DNA from: Limibacillus halophilus
Lineage (GTDB): Bacteria > Pseudomonadota > Alphaproteobacteria > Kiloniellales > CECT-8803
DNA: 64,000 nucleotides
NCBI RefSeq assembly: GCF_014191775.1
Contig: NZ_JACHXA010000003.1
Coordinates: forward strand, 62,001-126,000
Direction of reading: 5' to 3'
A program made the translations under genes and the position numbers. Under the pieces are notes generated by a model. It saw nothing but the letters and a program-made list of their open reading frames with translations. It was not told the DNA's origin and did not search any database. Positions 26,028 through 34,633 of the stretch are shown here, piece after piece; position 1 is the stretch's first letter; each line of letters begins with the position of its first letter.

Positions 26028-26046
26028 ATTGCGAATGATTCGCAAT
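26028..26046 (-). promoter_or_regulatory. Perfect 19-bp Fur-like palindrome
   Basis: ATTGCGAATGATTCGCAAT is symmetric around G26037 and fits the general Fur pattern TGnGAATnATTCnCA. On the minus strand TTGCGA, 17 bases and TAGCTA can be read as a promoter through it. It could also act on the cupin gene, 123 bp away on the other side. Confidence 0.6.
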
Positions 26047-26169
26047 CTTAATTTAAGCCCTATCTGATGGATAAAGCGAGGATTTCACGTCGATCGTTCA
26101 TCAAGATGGTTGCGGCCTTGTCAGGCGTATGGAAGGCTGACGGTCCACGAGGTGCGGAGGACTGAAGGT

Positions 26170-26601
26170 ATGAAAATTAGAGCGGTGCATGTCAAACAGG
26201 CATTGGACGAGCTACCGGTTCTAAAAGGGCGTACCCCACAGACGACGGCTTCGGATGCCGACCCCTCCTTCGCAACCCTAGCAACGTTCGGCAAGAACGG
26301 CGGCGTTTTCGTAGGCAGCTTCGAAGGACGCAGTGCCTGGGAACGGCATAGCCTTGGCGATGAACTTGTACAAGTCGTCGCGGGCAGCACGCGTTTGACC
26401 ATCCTGGCAGACGGCCAACAACAAATCTTCGAAATGAAGGCAGGTATGGTTACGGTCGTGCCACAAGGCTGCTGGCACCGCTTCGACGCCCCAGAGGGAG
26501 TATCGGTGTTAACTGTTACGCCTCAACCGACGGATCATTCGGCCGACGACCCGGTTCTATCCGGAAACGTTGCTACTGATTTTCCTCAAACAACCAAATA
26601 G
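26170..26601 (+). CDS. Cupin-domain protein
   Basis: A 143-residue single cupin barrel: WERHSLGDELVQVVAGSTRL is motif 1 and MVTVVPQGCWHRFDAPEG is motif 2, with His and Glu/Asp positions that can bind a metal. The ATG at 26170 follows GGAGG and GAAGG; an upstream ATG at 26110 has none. The function is unknown. Its 3' end overlaps the small minus-strand gene. Confidence 0.8.
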   Translation: MKIRAVHVKQALDELPVLKGRTPQTTASDADPSFATLATFGKNGGVFVGSFEGRSAWERHSLGDELVQVVAGSTRLTILADGQQQIFEMKAGMVTVVPQGCWHRFDAPEGVSVLTVTPQPTDHSADDPVLSGNVATDFPQTTK

Positions 26602-26696
26602 CCTACGAGTACAGCCAAAACGATTGCCGCAACCGCCGCAAGACCATACTTATTCTTCATATCGAGATCGGACCAGAACCGCAGAAAGTTCATCAT
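26586..26696 (-). CDS. 36-residue single-pass membrane protein
   Basis: Reads MMNFLRFWSDLDMKNKYGL, then a hydrophobic helix (AAVAAIVLAVLVGYLVV) that runs to the stop. AGGGGA lies directly upstream of the ATGATG pair, so translation is likely. It overlaps the cupin 3' end by 16 bp, in convergence. The family is not recognised. Its layout resembles small tail-anchored subunits of membrane complexes, but that is only shape. Confidence 0.5.
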   Translation of the reverse strand: MMNFLRFWSDLDMKNKYGLAAVAAIVLAVLVGYLVV

Positions 26697-26879
26697 TATT
26701 CCCCTGAATGGAACACAACCATCGAAATTTCCCCACACGATGCCCGGGAATTATAGCAGGTATAGCGACCCAACGCGAACGGGCCCAAAGGCTAAACCAA
26801 ATTCGGCTGGACGGACACAAGAACGCTTCAGCGGCGCCGCAGAATTCATCGATAAAACGCGACGAGGAGAAGTGGAGCA

Positions 26880-28127
26880 GTGCCGCGAATATTCCTAAGC
26901 TGTTGGGGTACATTAGGCGAGGTACTGCCTTTTGCCGGTTTTGCACGTGATCTCACCACCGCGGGGCACGAGGTGTTTGTGGCCGGGCCGGAAAACCTAA
27001 GGGTGATTTTTGACGGAACCGCCACAGGGTATTGCGCACTGCCACCCGGTCCCCGTGAAATGCAGGTCACGGTCGATACCGTCCGTCATCTCTTTAATCC
27101 CACGCTGAGTTGGGAAAGGTTGCTGTCCCAGGTAATCGACCCTTACTGCGAGGCGCAGTTCCATGAAGCAGGCCGGTTTATTCAGAAAAGCGGAGTCGAT
27201 GTCGCATTTTGCAGTTGGATCACGCCGGGGGCGTCTCTAGCGGCCGAAGCCTCCGGAACAGCGACGATTCGTTGCCATCTCTACCCGCAGTCGCTTTTCC
27301 AGAAAAGCGACCTTCCATTGTTCAGCCGCTGGTGTCGCGCGATGACCGGTAGCCGGCCAAAAATTACCGATAGAATCGAAACAAGGCGTGCGATCGTGCA
27401 GCACTTCTCCAGACTGACGCCAAGGCTGAATAATCTGGCTGCGTCCTGCGGTCTGGCGCCGGAGACCAGTGGCATGTTTGCCGTGGACCGAGAGGAAAGG
27501 CATCAGCTAGCACTTTTCCCAGCCGCGCTTTTGCGAAAGGCGGAACCTGGCTGTCTCCATCTCCAACACGCGGCACGACAAAAGATTGGCGAGCTGCCGG
27601 CGCAACTGACGCGCTTCCTGGCATCGGGCCCTGCTCCAATTTTGGTGGCGCTGGGATCCGTGATCCCAGTTGCACGACCAGACTTGCTAGACCTTGTTGC
27701 CCGCGCTTGTCAGGAGATCAGTGAACGGGCAATTCTTCACCACGGACCATTCAATCAGCCTATCGTACAACATGGGCCAAACCTGATTTCAGTTTCAACC
27801 CTACCGCCCCCTTGGCTCCTGCCACGGGTAAAGGCAGTCGTGCATCACGGCGGTATGGGTAGCTTGCGGGAAACCCTGGGCGAAGGTCTACCCTCCGTAA
27901 GCCTGCCGCAAGGTTTCGACCAATTGGATAACGCCAAACGATTGGAGGAACTGGCTTTGGGAACATGGGTGGCGCCTTCACGACAAAACAGCGAGACCAT
28001 TGGCCGCGCCCTTGTCCGGGCATTGCATCAAGAGGCGGAAACCCATGCGGCCAAGCAGTGGAACAAAAACGCCCTTACCAAGCGAGATCTTACTGCAAGC
28101 TCCGTCATCTCCACTTTGGGGCTTTGA
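26880..28127 (+). CDS. Glycosyltransferase family 1 (UGT/MGT-like)
   Basis: A 415-residue GT-B fold enzyme that transfers a sugar from a nucleotide donor to a small lipophilic acceptor. The N-terminal half binds acceptor (FLSCWGTLGEVLPFAGFARDL). The C-terminal half holds the donor site, PPPWLLPRVKAVVHHGGMGSLRETL, with the His-His-Gly-Gly of the UGT signature, and SLPQGFDQLDNAKRLEELALG. The start is GTG at 26880 after GTGGAG. No pathway partners lie nearby. Confidence 0.85.
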   Translation: MPRIFLSCWGTLGEVLPFAGFARDLTTAGHEVFVAGPENLRVIFDGTATGYCALPPGPREMQVTVDTVRHLFNPTLSWERLLSQVIDPYCEAQFHEAGRFIQKSGVDVAFCSWITPGASLAAEASGTATIRCHLYPQSLFQKSDLPLFSRWCRAMTGSRPKITDRIETRRAIVQHFSRLTPRLNNLAASCGLAPETSGMFAVDREERHQLALFPAALLRKAEPGCLHLQHAARQKIGELPAQLTRFLASGPAPILVALGSVIPVARPDLLDLVARACQEISERAILHHGPFNQPIVQHGPNLISVSTLPPPWLLPRVKAVVHHGGMGSLRETLGEGLPSVSLPQGFDQLDNAKRLEELALGTWVAPSRQNSETIGRALVRALHQEAETHAAKQWNKNALTKRDLTASSVISTLGL

Positions 28128-28183
28128 TCTTCTGTTGGCCCCTTCGTTGGTCCACCGCCCCGAAAGGTTCGGCAAAAAAACTA

Positions 28184-28211
28184 AGCCCCGCCAAGGGGTC
28201 CTGGCGGGGCT
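28184..28211 (-). terminator. Strong factor-independent terminator
   Basis: AGCCCCGCCA (28184-28193) and TGGCGGGGCT (28202-28211) are perfect complements with an eight-base loop. On the minus strand the stem is followed by TAGTTTTTTT. On the plus strand it may also help end the glycosyltransferase transcript. Confidence 0.8.
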
Positions 28212-28233
28212 ACGAATGGTCAGGCGGAAACAT
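28210..28233 (-). CDS. Seven-codon ORF (MFPPDHS) with strong Shine-Dalgarno
   Basis: ATG at 28233-28231 is six bases after AAAGGAGG. The ORF runs MFPPDHS and its TAG lies inside the 5' arm of the terminator stem. A ribosome finishing this ORF would sit on the terminator. It may be a leader peptide or a chance ORF in an RNA. Confidence 0.35.
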   Translation of the reverse strand: MFPPDHS

Positions 28234-28417
28234 GGTTAACCTCCTTTCCGCGGGATCTCTTGCTCTTTCGCTTCGGTGACCTGCACCGATGAGCAGTGCT
28301 CCCCTCGTAAGCGGGAGCTATAGCGATATTACGCGAGTGATGGCCGGGCAGCAAAGGCAACAAGGGCAGCAGCGTTTACGCTTTCACCGCACCAGATGTT
28401 CGGCAACTCATGCCCGG

Positions 28418-28657
28418 TCAGTCGAGGCAAGCAAATGTAACCGTACCGTCGGGTACGCCGTCTTCAACCATCTGGGCGCTTTTGTCATAGGCAGAGCAAT
28501 AAGCGTGAGCTTGTCTATAGATTTCACTGACGTTCCCCAACATCACGCCATGATAAGTTGCAGTCTGCGTGCCTGCATCAAGGGAACTCACCCTTATACC
28601 GCCAGCGTTGCAACCCGCCACCAAGCCGGCAACGACAACGCTTGCGGCAAATCTCAT
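28418..28657 (-). CDS. Small lipoprotein, 79 residues
   Basis: MRFAASVVVAGLVAGC is a lipoprotein signal with the lipobox V-A-G-C16. The mature part carries two more cysteines (HAYCSAY and TFACLD, at the end). The function is unknown. ATG 28657 fits the signal peptide; the frame is open upstream to 28762 but that part is not signal-like. Confidence 0.6.
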   Translation of the reverse strand: MRFAASVVVAGLVAGCNAGGIRVSSLDAGTQTATYHGVMLGNVSEIYRQAHAYCSAYDKSAQMVEDGVPDGTVTFACLD

Positions 28658-28842
28658 CCTGAGCCGCCTGTCACTTCGTTCCACCGGATACCTCCCCAAC
28701 GCATCGACCCGATCTTGTAAGCATATACCGAATAGATCGTAAATAAAGCCGCCTAAACCCATAAGGGGTTTATCTTTGCCAAGTGACTATCAAGCGATAA
28801 ACTGTCCTGTAACACTCCATCCGATGATGGTGGGAGGGAAAC

Positions 28843-29136
28843 ATGATCAGATTGATCGCCAGTGCGGCAATCACGATTAACAACATCCTGTTCATTATAT
28901 TTTTAGCGCTTTTGGGTTTTCGCGCTTACAACGTCTTGGCGGCCGTCATGGGGACGCCCGAGCAACAAGGTGAACTTCCCAATGTACTTGCCAAGCTCTG
29001 GCAAGCTTTCAGTGATCAAGACATACCGCTCGTCCTCGGTGGGCTGATCGCAACCGGTGGCGTCTCCTTGCTAGGGGCGATGTGGCTTGAATTCCGCGAG
29101 GCGCGCGGACTTTCTTCAAAACCCCGGAGTTCATAG
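28843..29136 (+). CDS. Hypothetical two-helix membrane protein
   Basis: A 97-residue protein: a membrane helix (ITINNILFIIFLALLGF) near the N-terminus, a soluble loop of ~35 residues, a second helix (LVLGGLIATGGVSLLGAMWL), and a charged tail. GGGAGGGAAAC precedes the ATG. The family is not recognised. Confidence 0.65.
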   Translation: MIRLIASAAITINNILFIIFLALLGFRAYNVLAAVMGTPEQQGELPNVLAKLWQAFSDQDIPLVLGGLIATGGVSLLGAMWLEFREARGLSSKPRSS

Positions 29137-29184
29137 CCAGCAATTGAAGTGATGTGGAAGTTTGGGTCCTTCCGGGAATAGTGA

Positions 29185-31587
29185 TCACTCGGCCATCACG
29201 CGGTCCAAGGCTTCCAGCAATTGGTTTGTCCGATAGGGCTTTGATAAAAGCCTGTATCCATGACTGTCGATCTGCGAGTGGGGAAACCCCGAGGTTAGGA
29301 GGATTCGCATCTTCGGATTGATCTTCAGCGCCTCATCGGCCAACCCCACGCCGTCCAATCCCCCAGGCATCACGACATCGCTGAACAAAAGATCGAACGC
29401 GCTGTCCCGCTTCAGTATTTCAAGTCCCCCTAGGCCGTCGGCCGCTTCGACGACTACGTAGCCCAATCGCTTCAGCTGCAATACCGCGGCCTGTCGAACA
29501 ACATCATTGTCCTCGACGACGAGGACTCTCGCGCCACGCAAGGAAGGCTCTAAGCTTTGGCGCGCCCGCTTGGGTGTGGCCTCCATGGCCCCACTATGCT
29601 TTCTGAAATACAGGCGGAAAGTCGTTCCCCGACCAATCTCACTGTAGACGCTTACCTTACCCTTTGACTGCGCCATAAACCCGAAAACCATCGACAACCC
29701 CAGGCCAGATCCTTTGCCGACCTCTTTCGTGGTAAAAAACGGCTCGAATATGCGCGTCCGCACCGCTTCGGCCATTCCTTCTCCATCATCCGAAACTTCC
29801 AGGACAAAATAGGATCCCGGTGCTAGGTCATGCATATCGAAGGGCGTCAGGTCATTGTTTGTTTCTTCGACAGAATCACCGTCGTGATCAATTTCGGCTT
29901 CATCGACGGCAAAACGAAGATGCCCTCCACCAGGCATTGCATCACGCGCATTGAGCGCAAGGTTGATGATGGCGCTATCAAGTTGTGCGGGGTCTACGAA
30001 GATCTGCGCCTCGGGAACATGACTTTCAAACGAGATGGCTACCTGTTCGCCTAAAGTCCTGCGCATGAGCGGCAGCAATGATTCGACAAAAGTAATCAAT
30101 TGCACCGGCATTGGCGACAGGGGTTGCTGCCTTGAAAACGCAAGCAGCTGGCGGGTCAGCTCGGAACCTCGCCAAACCGCGTTGAAAGCCTGGCCCAGCA
30201 TCGCTTCACGTTCGGCGCTGTCACAGCTTGGGTCTGCAATGGCATCAAGCGAGGCATTTATGGCTTGCAACAGATTGTTAAAGTCGTGCGCCACGCCGCC
30301 AGTAAGTTGCCCGACGGCCTCCAGTCGCTGTGACCTGCTGACCTGTGCTTCCGCACGCACCCACTCTGTGACATCCCGGCCGGTGCAAAACAATGTCTGA
30401 TCTTCATCGGACCAGAGCGCCGACCACAGCATGTTCTTGATCTCACCGTCCTTGGTGACATTCCGATTGCTCAGCGAGGCCAAACCACCGTCTTCGATGG
30501 CGCTCGCTATTGCCTCAAAGGTTCGGTCCTTATCCTCTGGATGCACCAGCAATACTGAACTGGTGCCAATAAGATCGGTCGGGGAGTAACCCCACATGCT
30601 GGTCGCGCGTTCGCTCACTTCCAGGAAAGTACCTGATCTGTCGATCCTGCAAACGACGTCCGGTGATGTCTCGACGATTCTGCGATATCGCCCCTCGCTT
30701 TCCCGAAGCTTCTCGCGTGTCATGCGCTCATCGGTAACGTCGATCACCAAGGTCAAGAGACGTGACCAGTCCTTGCGTGCGGAGGGCGGCAGGAACGCTC
30801 TTGAATCAACCAACGCCCGGGATCCATCGAATGCTTCGACCCGTCCTTCGTGATGAAAGGATGTAGCGCCCCCGGCAAGCGCCAGAAGAACCTTGAGAAA
30901 ATACTGGCGTTCAAACTCGGAAATCTTGTGACTACGCATGTTATCGATGACGGCTTCTTTGCTGTCCGCCTTGAAAAGGCCAAGTGTCGCTCGGCTGATA
31001 TCCACCACTTCTGTCGCATCAATCAGTTGCGAGACAACTTCCGGATGTTCGATGAGGTAACCCCGAAGGTCGGTTACACCCTCTTCCACCAAGCGGTCGA
31101 CAATGGCTTTAGCGTCCGACCAGTCTTCAACCCAGACTGAAATCGGAACCTCCTCGAAAACGTCACGGTAGCGTTCTTCTGTTTTTCGGAGCCGCTCGTA
31201 TATTCGCGCACGTTCTGCCTCGAGATCCTTCTGCTCCGTTACATCCCGGGCAATGACTACTCGGGCCGGACGGCCGAATCCTTCTATGGCATGTGAATTG
31301 ATCTCGACAAATATCATGCCGCCATCTGCAACAACGTGCCGCCAGACACCAGACTGTTGCAGGCCTGGGTCTAGGCCACGTACGACACGCTCCAGATTTG
31401 GGATATCGTCCTTAGGACGAATATCCTTGATCGTCATCGCTAAAAATTCTTCCTGGGAATATCCATAATGCGCGATCGCGGCGGAATTGACCGCCAGAAA
31501 CGCCATCGTTTCTTGATCATACACCCACATGGGATCGGGGTGAGCCTCGAACATCCTGCGATAAAGAGGGTCGCGATGATCAGCCAT
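29185..31587 (-). CDS. Cytoplasmic PAS-PAS-PAS hybrid histidine kinase with receiver
   Basis: An 800-residue sensor without membrane segments. PAS-1 spans about 10-118, an atypical PAS-like region 140-285, and PAS-3 300-410. HisKA has H434 in GGVAHDFNNLL. The HATPase has N and G boxes in NLALNARDAM, DDGEGM and GKGSGLGLSMV. The receiver has phospho-acceptor D737 in FSDVVMPGG and a Lys in LSKPYR. Its core is paralogous to the kinases at 34,634 and 45,421. PAS-3 is closely similar to the PAS of the latter. No DNA-binding partner lies next to it. Confidence 0.92.
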   Translation of the reverse strand: MADHRDPLYRRMFEAHPDPMWVYDQETMAFLAVNSAAIAHYGYSQEEFLAMTIKDIRPKDDIPNLERVVRGLDPGLQQSGVWRHVVADGGMIFVEINSHAIEGFGRPARVVIARDVTEQKDLEAERARIYERLRKTEERYRDVFEEVPISVWVEDWSDAKAIVDRLVEEGVTDLRGYLIEHPEVVSQLIDATEVVDISRATLGLFKADSKEAVIDNMRSHKISEFERQYFLKVLLALAGGATSFHHEGRVEAFDGSRALVDSRAFLPPSARKDWSRLLTLVIDVTDERMTREKLRESEGRYRRIVETSPDVVCRIDRSGTFLEVSERATSMWGYSPTDLIGTSSVLLVHPEDKDRTFEAIASAIEDGGLASLSNRNVTKDGEIKNMLWSALWSDEDQTLFCTGRDVTEWVRAEAQVSRSQRLEAVGQLTGGVAHDFNNLLQAINASLDAIADPSCDSAEREAMLGQAFNAVWRGSELTRQLLAFSRQQPLSPMPVQLITFVESLLPLMRRTLGEQVAISFESHVPEAQIFVDPAQLDSAIINLALNARDAMPGGGHLRFAVDEAEIDHDGDSVEETNNDLTPFDMHDLAPGSYFVLEVSDDGEGMAEAVRTRIFEPFFTTKEVGKGSGLGLSMVFGFMAQSKGKVSVYSEIGRGTTFRLYFRKHSGAMEATPKRARQSLEPSLRGARVLVVEDNDVVRQAAVLQLKRLGYVVVEAADGLGGLEILKRDSAFDLLFSDVVMPGGLDGVGLADEALKINPKMRILLTSGFPHSQIDSHGYRLLSKPYRTNQLLEALDRVMAE

Positions 31588-31892
31588 GGACTAGCATCAC
31601 ACCTTCTTCATTCATTCGGGGATTGTCTGTTCTAGCGAGTGAAACGCAGATACCGTCCGCAGGCAATATTGTGTCGCCCTTTGTCGCCATAAATTGAACT
31701 GACTTCACATTCACTAATTTTAATCTCATCTCCCTATCGATTAGCACAACCAGCACTAGCAAAAAACCCCTTCATCGATCAAAACACATAGCCGTAATGT
31801 GTATTGCCTTATGTGCGCCCCGCTGTCGTCACAATTTTACAAGAAGCTACAGTCAATTAGTTTTCTACTGAAATCTAACCGGAGGAACGAAG
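31588..31892. other. 305-bp divergent intergenic region
   Basis: AT-rich spacer between the hybrid kinase start and the secreted-protein gene. It must hold two divergent promoters, but I see no recognisable operator, repeat or RNA. GGAGGAACGAAG at the right edge is the ribosome binding site of the next gene. Confidence 0.5.
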
Positions 31893-32297
31893 ATGTACGA
31901 CTGTCACCACACTTCAGTCCGCCAAGCCGCTGCTGCGCTTTTTGCACCGCTCTTCGTCAGCCTGCTCCTGTCCTCACCGGTCGAAGCGCGCAAAATGGCA
32001 TTGCCGCAAGAAGAAATCGTCAACGTCAATGTGAACTTCAATTCTCAATCGCCGATATCCGACCTGTCGGAGGAAGCAATTACCAAGGTCCGCAACGAGG
32101 CCAGCCGCGTTCTTTACGAGATGGCAAAAAAGGAATGCGCCTTAATGCTGGAGGTTATCGCCGACACCTGCAAACTCACTAACTTGAACGTTTCCACCCA
32201 GGTTCAGAACTACAACAACCAAGCGCCGATGCAGATTTACATCAACTCCAGCGCTAACTTCGCCATCACCTTGAAAAGGGAACCGGCAAACGAATGA
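31893..32297 (+). CDS. Hypothetical secreted protein
   Basis: A 134-residue protein with a signal peptide ending near SSPVEA. The mature part is mixed: a helical, charged middle with two cysteines (KKECALM, ADTCKLT) and an Asn/Gln-rich C-terminal half (NVSTQVQNYNNQAPMQIYIN). GGAGGAACGAAG precedes the ATG. The family is not recognised. Confidence 0.65.
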   Translation: MYDCHHTSVRQAAAALFAPLFVSLLLSSPVEARKMALPQEEIVNVNVNFNSQSPISDLSEEAITKVRNEASRVLYEMAKKECALMLEVIADTCKLTNLNVSTQVQNYNNQAPMQIYINSSANFAITLKREPANE

Positions 32298-32382
32298 ATG
32301 ATCCAACCTAGAAGTAAGCAAAAGGCGGAACACCCATTGAACAATAGGGTTGCACCAGCATCCCGTTCAGCCTACCCAGAGG

Positions 32383-32402
32383 TCACTTTAAAACCAAAGT
32401 GA
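32383..32402. other. Inverted repeat TCACTTT-N6-AAAGTGA
   Basis: Perfect seven-base dyad 20 bp before the DUF6356-like start. It could end the upstream transcript weakly or bind a regulator. Confidence 0.3.
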
Positions 32403-32421
32403 TTTCTCGGAGAATATTAGA

Positions 32422-32709
32422 ATGAAACTACCCTCGTTCATGATTGACCACCTAAGACATGAACGTCCAGATCGACCACAAGCCTATTTTAGACACGGTG
32501 TTTTCGCCTTCACGAACTCATGGAAATTACTCCTGGCCGGTGTTGCAGGCGTGGTGCACGCAATCTTCCCCTGGTGGTTCAAGTTCTACTCCGCAGAACA
32601 GGTTGTGCGGACGTTCGCAAAGGTTGCTAACTCGGGTCGTCATGACGACCTGCTAGAGCGCTACGGCCTGCAACAGCACAAAACAAGTGCGGACGCTGAT
32701 ACCCCCTGA
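32422..32709 (+). CDS. DUF6356-like small membrane-associated protein
   Basis: A 95-residue protein. An amphipathic, charged N-terminus (DHLRHERPDRPQAYFRHG) leads into one hydrophobic helix (WKLLLAGVAGVVHAIFPWWF) followed by a soluble tail. This arrangement, with HAIFPWWF closing the helix, is that of DUF6356 proteins. The function is unknown. GAGAATATTAG precedes the ATG. Confidence 0.65.
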   Translation: MKLPSFMIDHLRHERPDRPQAYFRHGVFAFTNSWKLLLAGVAGVVHAIFPWWFKFYSAEQVVRTFAKVANSGRHDDLLERYGLQQHKTSADADTP

Positions 32710-32784
32710 TGGCCCGTCACTCAGGCTTTGATTACCATACGAACTCCTGCCAATATTTCCGCATTCGGCAGGAAAACAAAGCGC

Positions 32785-33378
32785 ATGCTTCTTCTCAGGT
32801 CACTAAAGACGCGCAACCTTGGCCCGCTTGATCTGGAGCTGGCTTCCGGCGAGTGCGTGTCGCTGCAAGGACCATCGGGAAGCGGAAAGAGTCTGCTGCT
32901 ACGGGCAATAGCCGACCTGGATCCCAGTGAGGGCGACATCCTTCTGGACGGACGATCTCGCAGTCAGGTTCCTGCACCGCAGTGGCGGCGGAAAATCGGA
33001 TATGTTCCAGCGGAACCGGGATGGTGGGCCTCTCGGGTGGATCAGCACTTCGAAGCTTGGCACAGGATATCAGAGAGTTTACGGACACTCAGTATTCCAA
33101 GCGATTGCGGTTCATGGCCGATCAGCCGCCTTTCGACCGGCGAACGGCAGCGTCTGGGCTTGATACGCGCACTCTCCACAGGCCCCCAGGTTATACTCCT
33201 CGACGAGCCCACAGCGGCGCTTGATCCGGAAACAACAGAAGCTGTTGAAGCAATTATCACAGAGCGCTGCCGAACGGATGGCCTCGCCGCCATTTGGGTT
33301 ACTCACCGTGAGGATCAGGCCCGGCGCGTCGCCAAAAGGCATTTCAGGATCATTGGGAACGGGATAGTGCGGGCATGA
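32785..33378 (+). CDS. fetA: ABC transporter ATP-binding protein, FetA (YbbL) type
   Basis: A 198-residue ATPase. Walker A is GPSGSGKS, signature LSTGERQRLGL, Walker B VILLDEP, and the H-loop His lies in WVTHRED. It pairs with the downstream membrane protein in the FetAB arrangement, reported in E. coli to export iron and help with oxidative stress. The ATG at 32785 has only a weak AGGAAA upstream. The stop overlaps the fetB start (ATGA). Confidence 0.85.
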   Translation: MLLLRSLKTRNLGPLDLELASGECVSLQGPSGSGKSLLLRAIADLDPSEGDILLDGRSRSQVPAPQWRRKIGYVPAEPGWWASRVDQHFEAWHRISESLRTLSIPSDCGSWPISRLSTGERQRLGLIRALSTGPQVILLDEPTAALDPETTEAVEAIITERCRTDGLAAIWVTHREDQARRVAKRHFRIIGNGIVRA

Positions 33379-34178
33379 CCGGCTATGTGCATCTCGATTT
33401 CGTCGATCTCGCCCTGGCTGCGATTCTTTTGTTCTTCAACGGTGCCTTGTCGTTGGTGCTACAGCTACGGTTGGAGCGCCAGCTCGCGATCTCCGCTGTT
33501 CGGATGATTGTTCAGTTGATGGCGATCGGGTTCGTATTGCGCGCGCTTTTCTCAACCGTTTCGCCTTGGCTCACCGCCTTGGCGGCTTTGGTGATGGTTC
33601 TTTTTGCAGGGCGGGAGATCATGGCACGGCAGGAGCGCCGACTGACCGGTTGGTGGTCCTATGGTCTGGGTGTGTCCTGCATGGCCACCGCCGCCTTCGC
33701 GGTGACCGTTTTCGCCCTCCTCACACAGATTGAAACCGATCCTTGGTATCATCCGCGCTTTGCAATTCCGATCCTGGGAATGGTCATGGGCAACACCATG
33801 ACAGGGATTGCCTTGGGCCTAGACCGCCTGACCAGCTCAGCAGCCCGCGAACGAACAGCGATAGAAGCTCAGCTCTGCCTTGGGGCCACCCGGTTTCAAG
33901 CCATGCTTCCCTTTACGAGACAAGCTGTACGAAGCGCGCTCATGCCGACAATAAATGCAATGGCGGCTACCGGCCTGGTCTCCTTGCCGGGAATGATGAC
34001 GGGGCAAATTCTTTCGGGTGTCGATCCTGTTGAAGCCACAAAGTATCAGCTCCTTGTTATGTTTCTTATATCTGGGGGTACCTCGCTGGGTGCCGTGGCG
34101 GCCGTCATAGCGGGAACGCTGCGCATAACCGACAGCAGGCATCGATTGAGGTTGGACCGGATGACTACAGGACCCTAG
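33375..34178 (+). CDS. fetB: ABC transporter permease, FetB (YbbM, UPF0014) type
   Basis: A 267-residue inner-membrane permease with about seven helices. MGNTMTGIALGLDRL, EAQLCLGATRFQAMLPFTRQA and GLVSLPGMMTGQILSGVDPVEATKYQ are the conserved UPF0014 blocks (the last around positions 33,975-34,050). It forms the transporter with the overlapping ATPase gene. The substrate is inferred from the family: iron or another metal, outward. Confidence 0.88.
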   Translation: MTGYVHLDFVDLALAAILLFFNGALSLVLQLRLERQLAISAVRMIVQLMAIGFVLRALFSTVSPWLTALAALVMVLFAGREIMARQERRLTGWWSYGLGVSCMATAAFAVTVFALLTQIETDPWYHPRFAIPILGMVMGNTMTGIALGLDRLTSSAARERTAIEAQLCLGATRFQAMLPFTRQAVRSALMPTINAMAATGLVSLPGMMTGQILSGVDPVEATKYQLLVMFLISGGTSLGAVAAVIAGTLRITDSRHRLRLDRMTTGP

Positions 34179-34249
34179 GTGCATTCTTTCGAGACCGTTG
34201 AAGAGTGCGAACGCAAGACATCATAGCCATATCGTTTAGGAGTATGACA

Positions 34250-34627
34250 ATGCCAGGTTCAGTTAAGGAATTGCTCGCAGCGGCTAATGCGGCAGTAACA
34301 CGCATAACGCCTGAAGAAGCCACCACGCTTGTCGCAGAACAAAATGCACTGGTGGTCGACGTTCGCGATGCCCCGGAAGTTCAATCCACCGGCAAGGTTC
34401 AAGGGGCGCTCAATGTCTCACGCGGTATGCTTGAGTTCAGAGCCGACCCTGCCTCTCCCTACCATAACGAGGCCTTCGATCCGAACCGCCCGGTCATTCT
34501 TTATTGCGCTTCTGGAGGCCGCTCCGCCCTGGCTGGAAAGACTCTGATCGATATGGGGTACAAATCAGTCTACAACCTTGGCGCTTTCAAGGATTGGGTC
34601 GAAAGCGGTGGCGGCGTCGAACCGTGA
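34250..34627 (+). CDS. Rhodanese-domain protein
   Basis: A 125-residue single-domain sulfurtransferase. VVDVRDAPEVQSTGKVQGAL is the domain entry, and YCASGGRSALAGKTL is the six-residue active loop with catalytic Cys. Likely cytoplasmic thiosulfate or persulfide transfer. ATG 34250 is eight bases after TTTAGGAG; the in-frame ATG at 34244 is too close to that site. Confidence 0.88.
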   Translation: MPGSVKELLAAANAAVTRITPEEATTLVAEQNALVVDVRDAPEVQSTGKVQGALNVSRGMLEFRADPASPYHNEAFDPNRPVILYCASGGRSALAGKTLIDMGYKSVYNLGAFKDWVESGGGVEP

Positions 34628-34633
34628 TCGGAT

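Larger units (their letters stand above)
28182..28320 (-). ncRNA. Candidate structured RNA / leader ending in a terminator
   Basis: Read on the minus strand this region forms, in order, a hairpin GCTCCC/GGGAGC (28318-28298), a hairpin TCGGTG/CACCGA (28289-28273), a strong AAAGGAGG, a seven-codon ORF, and a ten-pair GC-rich terminator. The whole could be a small RNA or a leader with translation-coupled attenuation. It has no downstream gene on that strand within reach, which favours a free small RNA or 3' UTR product. Confidence 0.35.

Noticed and set aside
28289-28720. 143-codon plus-strand frame
   Set aside because: It is antisense to the lipoprotein with a clean lipobox and to the hairpin RNA, and its composition is not protein-like.
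31580-31762. 60-codon minus-strand frame overlapping the start of the hybrid kinase
   Set aside because: The possible eight-base overlap with the kinase start hinted at coupling, but the ORF has no ribosome site and no recognisable content.
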